Shown here in pieces: positions 1 to 9,290 of a DNA stretch of 64,000 bases (the first letter of the stretch is position 1; each line of letters begins with the position of its first letter). The stretch spans positions 1-64,000 of the forward strand of contig CAMAUC010000007.1 in the NCBI GenBank assembly GCA_945861265.1, read 5' to 3'. The DNA comes from Rhizobium sp. Q54. Lineage in GTDB: Bacteria > Pseudomonadota > Alphaproteobacteria > Rhizobiales > Xanthobacteraceae. The position numbers and the translations under genes were made by a program. The notes under the pieces were generated by a model. That model saw only the letters and a list, made by a program, of their open reading frames with translations. It had not been told where the DNA came from and searched no databases.

Positions 1-672
1 CGCGAACATACGCGCGATGTTAAGGCGGTAACCTGACTCGGCGATGCGATAGGCGAGACCCGAGCCGGCGCCGGCGGAGCCGGCGGCGATTTCCGCCACC
101 ACCGCACCGATCAGCGATAGGCCGCCGGCGATGCGCAGGCCCGCCAATATTTGCGGCAGCGCCGCCGGCAACTTCAGGCGCAGCAGCACTTGCCAGCGCG
201 AGGCCCTGTAGAGCTGGAATAGCGCGACGAGATTGCGGTCGACCGAGTTCAGACCCAGCGTGGTATTGGCCAGCACCGGAAAGAACGCCACGATCCAGGC
301 GCAAGCGAGCACGGCCAAAGGTTGCGGCAGATAGATCAGCAGCAGCGGCGCGATGGCGACCACCGGCGTCACCTGCAAAATCACAGCGTAAGGATAGAGC
401 GCAAACTCGGCAACGCGCCATCGATTGAAGGCAACCGCCAGCGCCACGCCGCCGAGGGCTGCCAACAGAAAGCCCTCGGCAGTGATGGTCAGCGTCACCA
501 GTAGCGATTGCCACAGCAGTTCGCGATCGTCGATCAAAGTAGCGGCGACGATGCCAGGCCCCGGCAACACATAAGGCGGAATCGCGAAGATGCGCACCGC
601 CAGATGCCAGGTAAGCACACTCAGCGCCAACATCGCCAGCGGCAGAACAAGGCGGAGCGCCCGTTCGCTCAT
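1..672 (-). CDS. ABC transporter permease, NMT1/SsuC-type (partial)
   Basis: Inner-membrane permease of a nitrate/sulfonate/pyrimidine-precursor-type ABC importer. The first 224 residues are visible; the C-terminus lies beyond the window start. The frame opens MSERALRLVLPLAMLALSVL (first membrane segment) and continues with several hydrophobic segments, then a cytoplasmic-loop region typical of the family (RLKLPAALPQILAGLRIAGG, the EAA-type ATPase-contact loop). The ATG overlaps the ATPase stop as ATGA, so translation is coupled and this is the third gene of the operon running from 2458 down. Substrate cannot be read from the permease. Confidence 0.88.
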   Translation of the reverse strand, partial: MSERALRLVLPLAMLALSVLTWHLAVRIFAIPPYVLPGPGIVAATLIDDRELLWQSLLVTLTITAEGFLLAALGGVALAVAFNRWRVAEFALYPYAVILQVTPVVAIAPLLLIYLPQPLAVLACAWIVAFFPVLANTTLGLNSVDRNLVALFQLYRASRWQVLLRLKLPAALPQILAGLRIAGGLSLIGAVVAEIAAGSAGAGSGLAYRIAESGYRLNIARMFA

Positions 673-1436
673 GACTCGGCTCCGATCGCTTGCGCCAGCG
701 CTTCCGAAACCTGCCGGCAGTAACCCGCATATTCCGCCGAGGTCCGAAACCGCTCGTCGCGCGGATAGGATACCGGGATATCAATTTCCGCGAACACCCG
801 GCCGGGCCGCGACGTCATCACAAGAATGCGTTGCGAGAGAAAGACCGATTCGAATATCGAATGGGTAACGAAGATGACGGTGCGGCGCCGTTGTTGCCAC
901 AATGCCAATAGCTCATTGTTAAGCTTGAAGCGCGTGATCTCATCGAGCGCGGCGAACGGCTCATCCATCAGCAGCAAGGCCGGCTCGGTGACCAGCGCAC
1001 GGGCGATCGAGACGCGCATGCGCATGCCTCCGGACAATTGGCGCGGATAGGCTTGCGCGAATTCGCTCAATCCGACCTGCGCCAATGCGCGCGTCACTGA
1101 TCCGTGCGAGGCCGCACTGGCGGTGGCGCTCAGCTTGAACGGCAGCGACACATTCGCCGCGACCGTCGCCCACGGCATCAATGTCGGGTCCTGAAACACG
1201 AAACCGGTCTGGCCGGCGGATGCGGCACCGGAGCGCTCGACGGCGCCGATGCTCGCTTCACTCAAGCCCGCGACGATGCGTAGCGCAGTCGATTTGCCGC
1301 AGCCGGAAGGCCCGAGCAGCGACACGAACTCGCCGGCGCCGACGTCGAAAGTCAGCCCGGCCAACGCCGCGGTGCCATTGTCGAACGTCTTGCCGACATC
1401 ACGAAGCCGGACGTTTGTCTCGCCCTGCATGGTCAT
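669..1436 (-). CDS. ABC transporter ATP-binding protein, nitrate/sulfonate/taurine type
   Basis: ATPase of the same importer, 255 residues, about the normal length for the family. Walker A GPSGCGKST is at residues 42-50, the Q-loop at about 82, the ABC signature LSGGM at 134-138, Walker B LLLMDEP at 154-160 and the switch histidine at 192. The start ATG overlaps the stop of the upstream binding-protein gene and its own stop overlaps the permease start, both as ATGA. The order binding protein, ATPase, permease is one operon. Substrate not determinable from this subunit. Confidence 0.92.
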   Translation of the reverse strand: MTMQGETNVRLRDVGKTFDNGTAALAGLTFDVGAGEFVSLLGPSGCGKSTALRIVAGLSEASIGAVERSGAASAGQTGFVFQDPTLMPWATVAANVSLPFKLSATASAASHGSVTRALAQVGLSEFAQAYPRQLSGGMRMRVSIARALVTEPALLLMDEPFAALDEITRFKLNNELLALWQQRRRTVIFVTHSIFESVFLSQRILVMTSRPGRVFAEIDIPVSYPRDERFRTSAEYAGYCRQVSEALAQAIGAES

Positions 1437-2458
1437 TTAGGCCGCAAGTCGACGCCGACGCCTTTGTTGACGAACTGCAGCGTGAAAGCCTTGCGATAAT
1501 CGATTGCTTTATTGACAACCCCGGCGCGCACCATCTTGTCGAAGAAACTTTTCATGCGCGCGTCGGTCATGGCGCCGATGCCGAGCTTCTCCGCATCGCC
1601 GGAATCGACAATGCCGTATTCCTTCATCTTGGCGATGGAATAGGCCAGCAGCGCGTCGGTCATTTCCGGATTTTGCTTCTTGATGAGCTCGTTGCCGGGC
1701 CGGCTGTCACCATAAAGATAATTGTACCAGCCGATCGCCGAGGCATCGACAAATCGTTGCACCAATGCCGGATTCTTCTCGACCAGATCACGCCGCGTCT
1801 CGATCAAGGTCGAGTAGCTGTTGAAGCCATGATCGGCGAGCAGAAATATAGCCGGCTTGAAATGCCCTTGCGTCTCGATCGCATAGGGCTCGGACGTGAC
1901 ATAGCCCTGCATCGCCGTATTCTCGTCGGCGAGGAAGGGCTGCGGATTGAAGGTGTAAGGCTTCACCCTGGCTTCGTCGAAACCGTAATCGGCCTTCAGC
2001 CACTGAAAATAACTGGCGATGCCCTCCTTGGACACCAGCAGCGTCAGTCTCTTCAGGTCTTCGAGTTTTCTGGCCTTGCCGGGATGCGCCAGCAGAACCT
2101 GCGGATCCTTCTGAAAGCTTGCCGCCACGGCGATGGTGGGGACATTTTGCTCGACCGCGTCGAAGCTTTGCAGCGAATTGGCACTCATGAAAAAGTCGAG
2201 CTTGCCGACCGGCAGCAGCAGGCGGTTGTTCACATTCGGTCCGCCCGGGACGATCGTGACGTCCAGCCCGTATTTCTTGTAGGTGCCGTCGGCGAGCGCC
2301 TGGTAATAGCCGCCATGCTCGGCCTCGGCCACCCAGTTGGTGCCGAAACGCACCTTGTCGAGGGTCTGTGCTGGCGCGGCCGGCGTCAGGACCGCGCTGA
2401 AGGCGCCGGCCAAGGCGGCGGCAAGAGTGGCGTTCCGCGCCATTCGGTTGACTTGCAT
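1433..2458 (-). CDS. ABC transporter substrate-binding protein, NMT1/THI5-like
   Basis: Periplasmic solute receptor of the operon, 341 residues. The chosen ATG (MQVNRMARNATLAAALAGAF) gives a clean signal peptide ending near APAQT and has an AAGGATCG ribosome site just upstream; an in-frame extension to about 2701 would place the signal peptide internally and is rejected. After the signal comes the NMT1-type opening (VRFGTNWVAEAEHGGYYQA), the usual ligand-facing start of thiamine-pyrimidine, nitrate or taurine receptors. The NWVAEAEHGGYYQA pattern resembles HMP/thiamine-precursor or riboflavin receptors, but the ligand is an inference only. Confidence 0.88.
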   Translation of the reverse strand: MQVNRMARNATLAAALAGAFSAVLTPAAPAQTLDKVRFGTNWVAEAEHGGYYQALADGTYKKYGLDVTIVPGGPNVNNRLLLPVGKLDFFMSANSLQSFDAVEQNVPTIAVAASFQKDPQVLLAHPGKARKLEDLKRLTLLVSKEGIASYFQWLKADYGFDEARVKPYTFNPQPFLADENTAMQGYVTSEPYAIETQGHFKPAIFLLADHGFNSYSTLIETRRDLVEKNPALVQRFVDASAIGWYNYLYGDSRPGNELIKKQNPEMTDALLAYSIAKMKEYGIVDSGDAEKLGIGAMTDARMKSFFDKMVRAGVVNKAIDYRKAFTLQFVNKGVGVDLRPK

Positions 2459-2573
2459 GATTCGATCCTTGCCCGGCGGCTGTGAATTATAGCCAATAAG
2501 AAACGCCGAAGCAGCGGCAATTTCGCGCAATCCGGCTACAGTCCTGCCTGCGCAAACAGACCCGGGGGACAGA

Positions 2574-3146
2574 ATGGACGCGGACATCAAGACTGAAAGC
2601 AGCAACAAGCGCCTGAACGACCTGGTGGCCGTCACCGTCGTGATCCTGTCGGTGCTCATGGCGGTGTCGAACATCAAGGATGGCAATATCGGGCAGGCCA
2701 TGCAGAAAGCGAAGGCGGATTCGGTCGACGCCTGGAGTGAATATCAGGCCTCGCGGCTCAAGCTGCATGTCGACGAAAACGGATTGGCGCAGCTCCGGCT
2801 GCTGGAAACCGCCGGCAATTTCGACCGGGCTTTGGCGGCCAAACAGGCGGCCGAATACGAGTCCGACATCAAGAAGTACGAGGCTCGCTCGAAAGAAACC
2901 CGCGCCAAGGCCGAGCGCCTTGAGAAGGAATACGACCAGCTCAATTTCCGAGACGATCAGTTCGACATGGCGGATGCCTTTATGTCGATCGCAGTTGCCG
3001 TCGCCGCGGTGGCGGCGTTGGTCGACAATATCATGCTGCTCTATTTTGCCTGGGGATCCGGTGCCTTCGGCATCGCCTTCTGGATCGCCGGCTTTGCCGG
3101 GCTCAATTTCCGGCCGGAATGGCTGGCGCAGTTGCTGGGGACATAA
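2574..3146 (+). CDS. DUF4337-type membrane protein
   Basis: Inner-membrane protein of unknown function, 190 residues. A membrane segment at about 18-36 is followed by the family-typical stretch GNIGQAMQKAKADSVDAW, a charged helical/coiled-coil region at about 85-125, and two more membrane segments at about 131-155 and 158-180. A GGGGGACAG ribosome site precedes the ATG. It is divergent from the ABC operon and closed by a hairpin terminator at 3190. Nothing in the neighbourhood explains its job. Confidence 0.82.
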   Translation: MDADIKTESSNKRLNDLVAVTVVILSVLMAVSNIKDGNIGQAMQKAKADSVDAWSEYQASRLKLHVDENGLAQLRLLETAGNFDRALAAKQAAEYESDIKKYEARSKETRAKAERLEKEYDQLNFRDDQFDMADAFMSIAVAVAAVAALVDNIMLLYFAWGSGAFGIAFWIAGFAGLNFRPEWLAQLLGT

Positions 3147-3189
3147 GCGCCGCCATCCAGTTTTTCCGTACTTTACGGGGATCGCTCGG

Positions 3190-3223
3190 GCCGGCGGTAC
3201 CCGCGTGCGGACCGCCGGCTTTC
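3190..3223 (+). terminator. Rho-independent-type terminator after the DUF4337 gene
   Basis: A 9-bp perfect stem (gccggcggt / accgccggc, 3190-3198 with 3211-3219) with a 12-nt loop is followed by a short T-rich run. It lies 44 bp past the stop at 3146. Confidence 0.6.
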
Positions 3224-3328
3224 TGTATTGATCGTTCGATAATTAGTTTTTATTGATTCTAAGGTGGAGACTTCCTGCCGAGGCAATGCTATTTTCGGCA
3301 CAACAGACGGACGGGGCAACGTGATTTC

Positions 3329-4072
3329 ATGACTTCGCAATTTCAGCTGCGTTTAAGCGCAGCGGTTTTGGCGTGTGGGCTTGCGCTCACGCCGACTTAC
3401 GCAACCGCCGCCGGCGGTGCTTTCGCGGTGGACGATTCCGAAATCGGCAAGCCGGGCGAATGCAAGGTCGAATCCTGGGCGTCGTTTGCCGGCAATCACG
3501 ATCTGATCGCCGCGACCTCGCCGGCCTGCGTCGTCAAGCTCGGCATCCCTTTCGAACTTGGCGGACAATTACAGCGCGCGCGCAGCGACAGCGCCTGGAG
3601 CACCAGCGGCACGCTGAAGGCCAAGACCAATATCATTCCGGCTGAAAACCACCCGTTCGGGATTGCCATTTCCGGCGGGAGCAGCTGGAATCTCATCAAC
3701 GGCGCCAATACCGGCGGCTTCATCAATGTGCCGGTCACGTTTCAGCTGCGCGACGACTTCAAGATCAACATCAACGGCGGCTGGATGTACGACAGCACGA
3801 CCAAGATCAACTACGCCACCTGGGGCGGCGGCTTCGAATGGAATTTCGTTAAACCGTTGACCTTGATCGGCGAAGTCTACGGCCAGAGCGGCCGCCTGGT
3901 CACGCCCGAGCCCGATGCCGCGCCGTCGAACAACAGCGTGCGCGAACCGCGCAGCCAGTTGGGCCTGCGCTACACGCCGAAGGAAAACATCGACTTCGAT
4001 GTGATCTGGGGCCGCAACATCACCGGCGAGAATTCCAACTGGGTGACGCTCGGCGTCAACCTGCGCTTCTAG
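3329..4072 (+). CDS. Secreted outer-membrane beta-barrel-like protein
   Basis: 247 residues with a classical signal peptide (about 1-27, hydrophobic LSAAVLACGLALT, cleavage near ATAA). The mature part has alternating polar/aromatic strands (for example FKININ, FEWNFV, LGLRYTP) and ends in the aromatic residue F, the usual C-terminal signal of outer-membrane barrels. It looks like the transporter/porin-like hypothetical proteins common in Hyphomicrobiales. An A+T-rich stretch at about 3236-3275 is the likely promoter. It converges on the dehydrogenase gene with only 5 bp between stops. Confidence 0.75.
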   Translation: MTSQFQLRLSAAVLACGLALTPTYATAAGGAFAVDDSEIGKPGECKVESWASFAGNHDLIAATSPACVVKLGIPFELGGQLQRARSDSAWSTSGTLKAKTNIIPAENHPFGIAISGGSSWNLINGANTGGFINVPVTFQLRDDFKININGGWMYDSTTKINYATWGGGFEWNFVKPLTLIGEVYGQSGRLVTPEPDAAPSNNSVREPRSQLGLRYTPKENIDFDVIWGRNITGENSNWVTLGVNLRF

Positions 4073-4077
4073 GAGCG

Positions 4078-7017
4078 TCAGGCTTTAGCCGCAAGGCTCA
4101 TTTCAAGCACCCGCGCGACATGCAGCGCATCGCGCGCCGTGCCATCGTGAATCTGGTGGCGGCATGACGTGCCATCGGCGACGATCATCGTATCACTGGC
4201 GCTCTTTCGGACCGCCGGCAGCAACGACAGTTCGCCCATCTTGAGCGAGACGTCGATCGTATCCTTGTTGTAGCCGAACGACCCGGCCATGCCGCAGCAG
4301 CTCGATTCAATCGTCTCGACGCTGAGTTCGGGAACGAGCTTCAGAACGCTTTCGACCGCGCCCATCGCGGCGAAGGACTTCTGATGGCAGTGGCCATGCA
4401 GCAAGGCCTTCCGCGGCAGCGCACCGAGCCGCAATTCGAGATTGCCCGCTTCATGTTCGCGGGCGAGGAATTCCTCCAACAGCAACGCCTGCGCCGCGAC
4501 CTTATTGGCGACTTCGCCTTTCAACAAAGCCGGCAGTTCATCGCGCAATGTCAGCAGGCAACTTGGTTCCAACCCAACGATGGGGATGCCGCGCATAGCG
4601 AAGGGCGCCAAAGCCGCCAAAGTGCGGCGCATTTCGGCGCGCGCCGCGTCGACCTTGCCGACCGACAGGAACGTGCGGCCGCAGCATAAAGGCCGTGCTT
4701 TGCCGTCAATCGGCAGCGCCGCATGCACTCTGTAGCCACCGGCGACCAGCACCGATAAAGCAGCGTCGAGATTTTCGCGCTCGAAATAGCGATTGAAGGT
4801 GTCGGCGAACAGCACGACTTCGCGCATCGGCGTTTCGCCGATGGAGCGGTCGCGGAAAATATCGGTTCGCCAACGCGGCAGGCTGCGCCGCGCCGAGAAG
4901 CCGGCGAAAGCTTCCGAGGCCCAGCGCAGCAACGGCACGCGGTCACGCAGATTGAACAAAGCGGCAAAGCGCGCGGCGATCGGCGCATAGCGCGGCAAAT
5001 AGCCGACCAGCCGGTTATGTAGCGAAAGACCATGCTTGGCGGCGCGCGCCGCCAGTACCTCAATCTTCATGCGCGCCATGTCGACGCCGGTCGGGCATTC
5101 GCTGCGGCAGGCTTTGCAGGAGACGCACAGCGATAAGGTTTCCGCCATCTCATCCGAGGCCAAGGCGTCCGGACCAAGTTGTCCCGTGATCGCCAGCCGA
5201 AGCGAATTTGCGCGGCCGCGGGTGACATCGCGCTCGTCGCGCGTGACGCGATAACTTGGGCACATGGCGCCGCCGGCGAGCTTGCGGCAGGCGCCATTGT
5301 TGTTGCACATCTCGATGGCGCCTTGCAGGCCTCCGCCGACGCCCGGATAGGCCGACCAGTGCAGTTCGGTCTTGATGTCAACGCCCGCGTAATCCGACTT
5401 GTAGCGGAACAGCGAGCGGTCATCGAATTTCGGCGCGCGCACGATCTTGCCGGGATTGTAGAGGCCGTTCGGGTCGAATCGATCCTTCACTTCCTCGAAG
5501 GCGCGAGCGAGCTTCGACCCGAACATCGGCTCGTTGAACTCCGAGCGAACCAGCCCGTCGCCATGTTCGCCGGAATGCGAACCCTTGTATTCGCGCACCA
5601 TGGCGAAGGCCTCTTCGGCGATCGCGCGCATCGCGAGGACGTCCTTCTCCAGTCGCAGATTGAGCACCGGCCGCACATGCAGGCAGCCGTTTCCGGCATG
5701 CGCGTACCAGGTGCCGCGCGTACCGTTCTTATCGAAAATCTCCGTCAGCCGCGTCGTGTAGTCGGCGAGATGCTCGAGCGGCACGGCGCAATCCTCGACG
5801 AAGGACACCGGCTTGCCGCTCTCCTTCATCGACATCATGATGTTGAGTCCGGAGGTACGCACGTCGGTGATCGCCGCCTGCAAGCCGGCGTCGAGGATAT
5901 CGACCACGCCACCCCATTTGGCGCCGCTGTTGCTCCAGGCAAAGCCGAGATCGCCGATCAATTCATTGAGCTGGCGCAGCCGCGCCAGATTCTCGTTCTG
6001 ATCGTCCTCACCAAATTCGACCAGCAGGATCGCGGCGGGCAGATCGCGCACGAAGCGATCGAGCGTCGGCTTGAACATGGCAATGGCGCCGGCCAGTTCG
6101 ATCATGGTCTGGTCGATGAGTTCGACCGCGATGGGTTTGAGCTTGACGATATGCTGCGCGCAGTTCATCGCCTCGTAGAAGCTGCCGAAATGCACGGCGC
6201 CGACCGCGCGCTTGCCGAGCAAGGGCGACAGCTTCAATTCGATGCGCGTCGAATAGCCGAGTGTCCCTTCCGAGCCGACAAGAATATGCGACAGGTTAAT
6301 GTCGTTCCTGCCGGAGTATTTGCCAGGCACCAGCGCATCGAGATTGTAGCCGCCGACGCGGCGCTGCACTTTGGGGAAGCGCGCGGCGATCTCGCTGGCC
6401 TCGCGCGCGCCGATGTCGAGCAGATCTTGCGCCAGCGGCCGTATCGCCGCAGGCACGTCGTCGAGGCTGCCGCCCATCGGCCCGAAATGGGCTTTGGTGC
6501 CGTCGGCAAGCAACGCGTCGATCGACAGCACATTGTCGCGCATGGTGCCGTAGCGCAGCGAACGGCCGCCGCAGGAATTGTTGCCGGCCATGCCGCCAAT
6601 GGTGGCGCGGGAGGCGGTCGAGATATCGACCGGGAACCACAGGCCGTGCGGCTTCAACTGGCGGTTCAACTCGTCGAGGACGATGCCCGGCTCGACTGAG
6701 ACGCGCGCGTTCTTGACGTCGAGATCGAGGATCCGGGTGAGGTATTTGGAGCCGTCGACGACCAATGATTCGCCGACCGTCTGGCCGCATTGGGAGGTGC
6801 CGCCGCCGCGGGGGAGGACGGTAACGCCTTCCTGCCGGGCGATCCGAATCGCCCGTTCGGCCTCCTCGACCGTTCGGGGGGCCACCACGCCGACCGGGGT
6901 GATCTGGTAATGCGAGGCGTCGGTCGCGTAGCGGCCGCGGGTATAGCGGTCGAACTGGACATCCCCGGTCAATTCGGCCTTCAGACGCCTTTCCAGGCCG
7001 GGTAGGACAACCGTCAA
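4078..7017 (-). CDS. Fused FAD-linked 2-hydroxyacid dehydrogenase / Fe-S protein (GlcD-GlcF or D-lactate dehydrogenase type)
   Basis: 979-residue membrane-associated flavo-iron-sulfur dehydrogenase oxidising a 2-hydroxyacid such as D-lactate or glycolate. The N-terminal half is a FAD_binding_4 domain (PRGGGTSQCG near 70) plus a FAD-oxidase C-terminal domain; then come cysteine clusters (CNNNGACRKLAGGAMC and CVSCKACRSECP) and two CCG domains (CCGRTF, CCGMAGSFGY). The fusion corresponds to separate GlcD and GlcF subunits elsewhere. The reading frame opens with TTG, preceded by GAGAGGA eight bases upstream; no ATG or GTG fits. It is divergent from a serine-glyoxylate-type aminotransferase, which favours a glycolate/glyoxylate role, by inference. 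Confidence 0.85.
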   Translation of the reverse strand: MTVVLPGLERRLKAELTGDVQFDRYTRGRYATDASHYQITPVGVVAPRTVEEAERAIRIARQEGVTVLPRGGGTSQCGQTVGESLVVDGSKYLTRILDLDVKNARVSVEPGIVLDELNRQLKPHGLWFPVDISTASRATIGGMAGNNSCGGRSLRYGTMRDNVLSIDALLADGTKAHFGPMGGSLDDVPAAIRPLAQDLLDIGAREASEIAARFPKVQRRVGGYNLDALVPGKYSGRNDINLSHILVGSEGTLGYSTRIELKLSPLLGKRAVGAVHFGSFYEAMNCAQHIVKLKPIAVELIDQTMIELAGAIAMFKPTLDRFVRDLPAAILLVEFGEDDQNENLARLRQLNELIGDLGFAWSNSGAKWGGVVDILDAGLQAAITDVRTSGLNIMMSMKESGKPVSFVEDCAVPLEHLADYTTRLTEIFDKNGTRGTWYAHAGNGCLHVRPVLNLRLEKDVLAMRAIAEEAFAMVREYKGSHSGEHGDGLVRSEFNEPMFGSKLARAFEEVKDRFDPNGLYNPGKIVRAPKFDDRSLFRYKSDYAGVDIKTELHWSAYPGVGGGLQGAIEMCNNNGACRKLAGGAMCPSYRVTRDERDVTRGRANSLRLAITGQLGPDALASDEMAETLSLCVSCKACRSECPTGVDMARMKIEVLAARAAKHGLSLHNRLVGYLPRYAPIAARFAALFNLRDRVPLLRWASEAFAGFSARRSLPRWRTDIFRDRSIGETPMREVVLFADTFNRYFERENLDAALSVLVAGGYRVHAALPIDGKARPLCCGRTFLSVGKVDAARAEMRRTLAALAPFAMRGIPIVGLEPSCLLTLRDELPALLKGEVANKVAAQALLLEEFLAREHEAGNLELRLGALPRKALLHGHCHQKSFAAMGAVESVLKLVPELSVETIESSCCGMAGSFGYNKDTIDVSLKMGELSLLPAVRKSASDTMIVADGTSCRHQIHDGTARDALHVARVLEMSLAAKA

Positions 7018-7035
7018 ACCGCCGATCCTCTCATT

Positions 7036-7087
7036 GTGTATGGGTTTATTGCATGAGCCGAGTGTATGGGTTTATTGCATGAGCCGA
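7036..7087. repeat. Perfect 26-bp tandem duplication
   Basis: Two identical 26-bp units (7036-7061 and 7062-7087, each beginning gtgtatgggtttattgcatg) lie head to tail in the intergenic space between the divergent dehydrogenase and aminotransferase genes, 19-70 bp upstream of the dehydrogenase start, where its promoter or leader must lie. Confidence 0.95.
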
Positions 7088-7231
7088 TTGCGGAAAACCG
7101 CTTGACCGCAATGTTGCATTCATAGTTCAACGCCACAAGCACCGCTCCCAAATCGCGATCTTGCCGGGACGGGCTGGGGACTACCCCCACGCACTTACTC
7201 ATAAAGCTGCCGTTTTAGGAGCGGATTTCCA

Positions 7232-8440
7232 ATGGCTCAGAATTCCTCACGTATGGCCGGGCGTCACTTCCTGCACATCCCGGGACCGACACCGGTGCCC
7301 GACCGCGTCCTGCGCGCCATGGACACGCCGATGATCGATCATCGCGGTCCGGAATTTTCCAAGCTGGCCAAGAAGTGCCTCGACGGCATCAAGACCATTT
7401 TCAAGACCACCAACCCGGTGATCATCTATACCGCGACCGGCACCGGCGCCTGGGAAGGCGCGCTGGTCAACACACTGTCGCCCGGCGACAAGGTGCTGAT
7501 GGTCGAGACCGGCCAGTTCGCCACCTTGTGGAAGAAGATGGCCGAGAAGCTCGGCCTCGTCGCCGAACTGATCCCGACCAACTGGCGCGTCGGCACCGAT
7601 CCGAAGCTGATCGAAGCGCGGCTGCGCGACGACAAGGCGCATGAGATCAAGGCGGTGTGCGTGCTGCACAACGAGACCTCGACCGGCTGCCAGACCGATA
7701 TCGCCGCGATCCGCAAGGCGATCGACGCCGCAGGCCACCCGGCGCTGCTGATGGTAGACACCATTTCGTCGCTGGCGTCGATGGACTACCGCCATGACGA
7801 ATGGGGCGTCGACGTCTCGGTCGGTGGCGCGCAGAAGGGCCTGATGCTGCCGCCCGGCATGTCGTTCAACGCGATCAGCGACAAGGCGCTTGCCGCCAAC
7901 AAGACCTCCAAGCTCACCAAGTCGTTCTGGGCCTGGGACGAAATGCTGGCCATGAACAAGGTCGGCTTCTTCCCCTACACGCCCGGCACGCAGATGCTGC
8001 ATGGCCTCGCCGAAGGCATTGCCATGCTGCACGAGGAAGGCCTCGACAACGTCTTCGCGCGGCATGACCGCCTCGCCGAAGCGACCCGCCGCGCCGTCAA
8101 GGCCTGGGGCCTCGACACCGTATGCAGCGACGCCAAGTATCAATCGTCGACGCTGACCGCGGTGCTGCTGCCGGAAGGCCACAACGCCGACGCCTTCCGC
8201 GGGCTGGCGCTCGACACCTTCAACATCTCCTACGGCGCCAGCTTCGGGCCTTTCGCCGGCAAGTATTTCCGCATCGGCCATCTCGGCGACATCAATGACG
8301 CGATGCTGATGGGCGGCCTGGCCTCGACCGAAATGGCGCTGGCCTTGGCCGGCGTGCCGTTCAAGAAGGGCGGCGTGCAGGCGGCGATGGATTATCTGGT
8401 CACCGCGCATGGCGGCGGCAAGAAGCAGGCGGCGGAGTAA
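7232..8440 (+). CDS. Serine-glyoxylate-type class V aminotransferase
   Basis: PLP-dependent aminotransferase of 402 residues that transfers an amino group (serine or alanine) to glyoxylate, giving glycine. The opening HFLHIPGPTPVPDRVL, the cofactor loop TATGTGAWEGA at about 67-77, the aspartate of MVDTISS near 176, and the PLP lysine K202 in GGAQKGLMLPPG are those of the SgaA/AGAT family. TTAGGAGCGG upstream of the ATG is a ribosome site. Followed by a strong terminator at 8463. The divergent dehydrogenase could supply glyoxylate. Exact amino donor is not settled by sequence. Confidence 0.9.
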   Translation: MAQNSSRMAGRHFLHIPGPTPVPDRVLRAMDTPMIDHRGPEFSKLAKKCLDGIKTIFKTTNPVIIYTATGTGAWEGALVNTLSPGDKVLMVETGQFATLWKKMAEKLGLVAELIPTNWRVGTDPKLIEARLRDDKAHEIKAVCVLHNETSTGCQTDIAAIRKAIDAAGHPALLMVDTISSLASMDYRHDEWGVDVSVGGAQKGLMLPPGMSFNAISDKALAANKTSKLTKSFWAWDEMLAMNKVGFFPYTPGTQMLHGLAEGIAMLHEEGLDNVFARHDRLAEATRRAVKAWGLDTVCSDAKYQSSTLTAVLLPEGHNADAFRGLALDTFNISYGASFGPFAGKYFRIGHLGDINDAMLMGGLASTEMALALAGVPFKKGGVQAAMDYLVTAHGGGKKQAAE

Positions 8441-8462
8441 GTTTGCTCTCTGCGATGATTTG

Positions 8463-8494
8463 AAATGGCCGGGCCAAAAGCCCGGCCATTTTTT
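8463..8494. terminator. Bidirectional Rho-independent terminator
   Basis: A 12-bp stem (8463-8474 with 8480-8491) and 5-nt loop, with A residues on one side and TTTTTT on the other, sits between the convergent aminotransferase (stop 8440) and alpha/beta hydrolase (stop 8493). Confidence 0.88.
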
Positions 8495-9284
8495 ATGCGA
8501 GAGCGCGTTTTGCAAAATCCGCGATCGCCCTCACCGTCACCTCCGGCGCTTCGCGTTGCGGCGAATGTTTGACGCCGGGCAATAGTGCGACTTCGACGGG
8601 GCAATAGCATTCCTGTTCGGCGATCTCGATCTGCGCGACCGTGCCGTATTGATCGTCCGCGCCCTGCACGATCAGGATCGGCACGCGGATGTAATCGAGT
8701 TGTTCGGTGATATCCCATTTGCGGAAATCCGGATCGAGCCAGGCGCCGTTCCAGCCGTGGAAAGCGTTGTCGGGGTCCTTGTGCCAGCGTGCGAGCTTTT
8801 GTTTGAGGTCCGTTGTCTCGTAAGCTTTCTTCGCCTCGACGATGGCGGCGATGCCCGTATCCTCGGTAAAGAAATGCGGCGCCATCAGTACAAGGCCGCC
8901 GACGCGGTGATCCTGATGCGTGCCGGCATAAATCGCGGCAATGGAGGCGCCATCGCTGTGGCCGATCAGCAGGCCGCGCTGAAAGCCGATTTGATCGAGG
9001 AGTGCGGGCAAGACATCGCGCGCCTCGTCGTGCATATAAGTGAGCGGCCGCGGCAAGGCCACAGGCGACGATTGTCCGTAACCTGCGCGCGAATAAACGA
9101 ACACACCGCAGCCGGTCGCCTGCGCAAGCTTCTCCGGAAAATCGCCCCACAGGCCGATGCAGCCGAGGCCTTCGTGCAGCAGCACCAGCGTCGGCGCGTC
9201 GGCGGGCTTTGGGCCGATGAAGCGGTATTCGAGGCTGTGAGAGCCGATGGAGAGAAAGCCGGAGTCGGAAAGTGCCATTTCCAT
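8493..9284 (-). CDS. Alpha/beta hydrolase
   Basis: 263-residue alpha/beta-hydrolase-fold protein. The oxyanion-loop region is LVLLHEGLG (about 33-41), the nucleophile elbow is GHSDGAS with S110, an acid is likely in QGADDQYG and the catalytic histidine in GVKHSPQ near the C-terminus. It starts 6 bp after the stop of the CoA-ligase gene, so the two form an operon; the hydrolase could act on an ester or thioester made or used by the ligase, which is inference. No signal peptide, so cytoplasmic. Confidence 0.85.
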   Translation of the reverse strand: MEMALSDSGFLSIGSHSLEYRFIGPKPADAPTLVLLHEGLGCIGLWGDFPEKLAQATGCGVFVYSRAGYGQSSPVALPRPLTYMHDEARDVLPALLDQIGFQRGLLIGHSDGASIAAIYAGTHQDHRVGGLVLMAPHFFTEDTGIAAIVEAKKAYETTDLKQKLARWHKDPDNAFHGWNGAWLDPDFRKWDITEQLDYIRVPILIVQGADDQYGTVAQIEIAEQECYCPVEVALLPGVKHSPQREAPEVTVRAIADFAKRALA

Positions 9285-9290
9285 TCGTGG

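Noticed and set aside
5179-6699. A 506-codon frame antisense to the FAD/Fe-S dehydrogenase
   Set aside because: The dehydrogenase frame has unmistakable cofactor motifs; the antisense product has none.
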